Source of the DNA: Acidobacteriota bacterium
GTDB lineage: Bacteria; Acidobacteriota; Blastocatellia; RBC074
NCBI GenBank assembly: GCA_016715865.1
Contig: JADJXM010000002.1
Coordinates: 124,001-188,000 of the forward strand
Length of the DNA stretch: 64,000 nucleotides
Direction: 5' to 3'
Below are positions 60,960 to 64,000 of the stretch, piece after piece. Within the stretch, counting starts at the first letter, position 1, and each line of letters opens with the position of its first letter. The notes beneath the pieces were generated by a model. It ran no database searches, had not been told where the DNA came from, and saw only the letters and a program-made list of their open reading frames with translations. A program made the translations under genes and the position numbers.

Positions 60960-63900
60960 TTATTGAGGGATTTTGAGAATGAAGACGTCACGCCGACTAA
61001 GGCTTCCCCAGTTGCTTGTGAAGGCTACGAATCTCCCATCCCGGCTGATGTTAGCCCGTGGAGTGTCCCAATAAGTGCGAAAAATTGAGTGGTGATGGGC
61101 CAGTCGACGGACCAGTTTGCTCCCTCCGGTTTCAACCAGGAAAATCTCTTCATGGAAGGGGCCATCAGGTGTGGTCCCGGAGCCATAAGAACTGATTAAC
61201 ATCCAGCTTTCGTTTTCAGCCAGAAGAGATATGTGGTAACCCTGGCTCCAATCACCGAGCCAATCGAAAGCGACAAAATAGCTGTGAGGCGTTGCCAGAT
61301 TTCTGCGGAGGGTGCGGTTCTGCCAGTTATCATGGCCAATGACAAATCCTCTGCCCATATCGGAGTGACCGGGGTTAAAGTCAGGAGGTCCATCCGTAAG
61401 ATTTTCGATGGAGCCGGTTTGCAGATCCAATACTTGTCCCTCGATGGCGTTCGGCCCGCTTTGACCAGTCTTGACAAGCAGGTAACGGCCGGTCTTGTCG
61501 ATTTGAACTTCATCCAGTGATGTTAAGTCCATTCTTGTCAAATTATCTGTATCTCGACGCCAGACAATATAACCGAGAATATTGTAATTTGAATCTTTTC
61601 TTGTAAATGCAAAGACATTATCGTCATCAGATTTGCTCATCTGTGTGAGGTTGCTGCCTGGTAAAGAGACATTAAAGTCCTTTATCAGAGTATAAGTCGC
61701 ACTGACAACATCGTAACTCCAGAGTTTTGCGCCAGCAGGTTCATGGTAAAAAATGAGATTGCTGCTCAGGCTGCTCCAGTTCATGTCCTTCGATGAATGG
61801 CGATATCCCGGAAGGTTTATTTCTGAAAAAGAGCCGCTTGTTGGATAGGCTGAAGCCAACAGGATCAAAGTCATACAAGTAAGCTGTATTAGCAATCCCC
61901 ACCCACAGATAAGAGCTATCTTTGTTGAAGCTTGGCCAGTACGAATACATATTATGGTTATTGCTGCTGTCTTTATCATCAGTAACACGCATAAGTGTCG
62001 TTTTAAATGTTGGATCAACAAAGGTACCACCGGCTGGAGGCAGTGCTGGTGGAGGTGGCACAGGATAAGTTCCATAATCGGTAATGCCGGGGTTACCGTT
62101 TTCTGCAGGTAGTGTTGTAAAAACAGAGTTGCCGGAAATGGCCATATTTCCAGCTGCATCCACTGAATTTACGCGAAAGTAATAGAGTGAATTATTTGCC
62201 AATCCAATCAGTGTGACACTGTGAATAGTCGCAAGCTGATTGATACTGACAATATGTCCCAAAGACGGATCCAGTCCGTATTCTACGATAGAGTTTGCCG
62301 GTTCATCGGTCGACCAGGTGATGGTCGCGCCGGAGGATGTGATGCCGGATGCTCCGATGCCGGTGATGACTGGGGGAGTCGAATCCGGCAATGGCAGCGT
62401 CTGGAAAGTCGAACCGGCGGAGATGGCGGTATTGCCGGAGCCGTCGGTCGATTTGACACGGAAGAAGATGACGGTATCTGCAGGAAGTCCGGTCAGATTG
62501 AGCGAATGGCCGGTCACAAGAGAGCTGTCGGAGATGATCGTGCCAAAGGCGGAGGTCGTGCCGTACTCGACGACGGAAGTGGACAGCTCATCGGTCGACC
62601 AGGTGATGGTTGCGCCGTAGGATGTGATGCCGGATGCTCCGATGCCGGTGATGACTGGGGGAGTCGAATCCGGCAATGGCAGCGTCTGAAAAGTCGAACC
62701 GGCAGAGGTGGCGGTAATGCCGGAGCCGTCGGTCGATTTGACACGGAAGAAGATGATCGTATCAGCAGGAAGTCCGGTCAGATTGAGCGAATGGCCGGTC
62801 ACAAAAGAGCTGTCGGAGATGATCGTGCCAAAGGCGGAGGTCGTGCCGTACTCGACGACGGAAGTGGACAGCTCATCGGTCGACCAGGTGATAGTTGCAC
62901 CGAATGATGTAATTCCAGTTGCGGAGATTGCGCTCAGGACAGGTGGGGTTAAATCTCCCTCAGCAAGTGTTTTAAAGACGTAGTCGGATGAAACCTCAGT
63001 ATTTCCACCAGTGTCGGTTGACTTAACTCTGAAATGGATCAGTGTATCACTCGGCAAACGGGATATTGATATACCGTGTCGTGATCGATAAGTATTCAAT
63101 TGAATTGAACTGCCATAAGCGGTTGTCGTACCATATTCGACGAACGAAGTTGCAAGTTCGTTTGTCGACCAGGAAATCGTCGCGCCAGTCCTGGAAATAT
63201 TCTGAGCCATAACGCCGCTGATGATTGGCGGCAGAGTGTCAGGGCTATCAGGCAGTGTCACAAATGTGAAGTCGGAAGAGACTGCCGTGTTTCCCGCGGC
63301 ATCAGTCGATTTGATGATGAAATGAATAACAGAATCTGCCTGCAGGCGACTCAAAAGAATTGTGTGAGTGGTTTGCAGGCTTGTCAGGCTGACAATACTG
63401 CCGTAAGCACTGGTTTGTCCGTATTCGATGACAGATGTTGCCGGTTCATCTGTGGACCAGAAAATCGTCGTTCCTGATGAGGTGATGTTATTTACGCCTG
63501 AGTTGAAAATGATTGGCGGAGAAGTGTCTGACGCCGCCAGGGTCGTCAGAGTCTGGTCCTGAGACACTGCTGTATTGCCGGCTGCATCAGTGGCATGTAC
63601 GCGAAAATGTATGGTTGATGCCGCAGTCAGTCCGACCAGATTGAACTGATGATTACGATGGTAATTTTTCTGGGATAAAACATTGCCATAACTGCTAGTT
63701 GGCCCATATTCGACGCTTGTGACAGCTTGTTCATCGGTATTGTAACGTATCGTCACGCCGTTTGAGGTGAGATTGGATATGGTCAATCCCTGAATTACTG
63801 GTGGTTTTTTGTCAGCGCTGTTACCGGGGCCGGCCATTGAGGTATCGATGACGGCATTGCCGATGGTCGCATTTATGCTCCTCAGCGCTACGTCAGCCGT

Positions 63901-64000
63901 TAATGGAAAGACGGGTTTGATGGTGCTGCTGAAAAACAAGTTTCCATTTGCGTAATACCTTGCTTTACCATTCTCGATGGAAATGCGAAAGACCGTGCCT
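60960..64000 (-). pseudogene. FN3-repeat and beta-propeller surface protein, 5' partial and frameshifted
   Basis: The frame is open to the right window edge, so the start lies outside. Visible order: an N-terminal piece (YYANGNLFFSS), six FN3-like domains of about 95 residues each (about 62103-63812; ITWSTDE, SVVEYGTTSAFG, FFRVKSTDGSG), a Pro-rich linker and a beta-propeller-like part (MYSYWPSFNKDSSYLWVG onward). In the T-tract at 61826-61830 (AAAAA on the plus strand) the frame breaks: one frame stops at 61741 while the homologous continuation (FSEINLPGYRHSS to VFILKIPQ) is in another frame to 60960. Removing one T restores one long protein. This may be a real mutation, a phase-variable tract or an assembly error. 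Probably a secreted adhesin or polymer-binding protein. Confidence 0.75.
62311..62880. repeat. Two near-identical 285-bp tandem units (FN3 domains)
   Basis: Units 62311-62595 and 62596-62880 differ at only about ten positions by eye. A third copy starts at 62881 but diverges within about 20 bp. The 285-bp period is exactly 95 codons, one FN3 domain, so change in copy number would keep the reading frame. Confidence 0.9.

Noticed and set aside
62221..62907. 228-aa plus-strand ORF over the FN3 repeats
   Set aside because: It is the reverse reading of the 285-bp units; its repeats mirror the DNA period and it has no start signal.

Overview
The window looks like a chromosomal segment of an uncultured member of the Acidobacteriota, possibly near class Blastocatellia. 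The best clue is the C-terminal region of the beta-helix protein at 41896-44295, which reads like TIGR03437, a domain typical of secreted proteins of Solibacter and its relatives. Large exported helical proteins and S9/S41 peptidases fit this. The assignment is inference. I see no rRNA, tRNA, CRISPR array or complete transposase gene.

Left part, 1-16.7 kb, is ordinary chromosome. It opens with a MITE-like element (38-346) that carries 15-bp terminal inverted repeats and a 7-bp target duplication. Next come an exported helical protein, a small operon built around a fused ferric-reductase/Rieske membrane protein, a DinB-like protein, a PDZ-S41 protein whose catalytic dyad appears lost, a propionyl-CoA carboxylase beta subunit (minus strand), a cytochrome c/copper monooxygenase-like protein and an S9 peptidase. 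A hybrid histidine kinase (minus) and a NarL-type response regulator (plus) are divergent. Four spacers in the first 13 kb carry tandem heptamers of the form AGT+4 nt, and two of these arrays supply the stop codon of a neighbouring gene. I saw none after 13 kb.

Main locus, about 16.7-61 kb, is one long plus-strand polysaccharide island. It has chain-length/export machinery (Wzz/GumC-like protein, CpsD-like ATPase, Wza-like export protein), an initiating sugar phosphotransferase that closely resembles the exosortase-associated TIGR03013 family, a flippase, a Wzy-like polymerase, a GT2 and three GT4 glycosyltransferases. It also has a UDP-GlcNAc 2-epimerase, a GDP-mannose/UDP-glucose 6-dehydrogenase (AlgD-like), a heparinase II/III family lyase, two NodB deacetylases (a third lies on the minus strand), a CapK-like ligase coupled to a DUF362 protein, and an asparagine-synthase-like amidotransferase. 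This set predicts an amino-sugar- and uronate-containing polymer made by a Wzx/Wzy route, possibly amidated.

At 44.4-59.7 kb the locus carries an unusual decoration module: a luciferase-like flavin oxygenase, a stand-alone amino-acid adenylation enzyme, a formyltransferase and a carrier protein. These are followed by SxtJ-like, DUF5989, carbamoyltransferase, degenerate second carbamoyltransferase and SGNH hydrolase genes, which recalls the sxtI-J-K-L block of cyanobacterial saxitoxin clusters. Three GNAT-like acyltransferases and a FemAB/CelD-like acyltransferase come next. This combination is the most interesting part of the window. The DNA from about 53 kb on looks richer in A/T. The right edge holds a minus-strand FN3-repeat/beta-propeller surface protein that runs off the window and is split by a frameshift.
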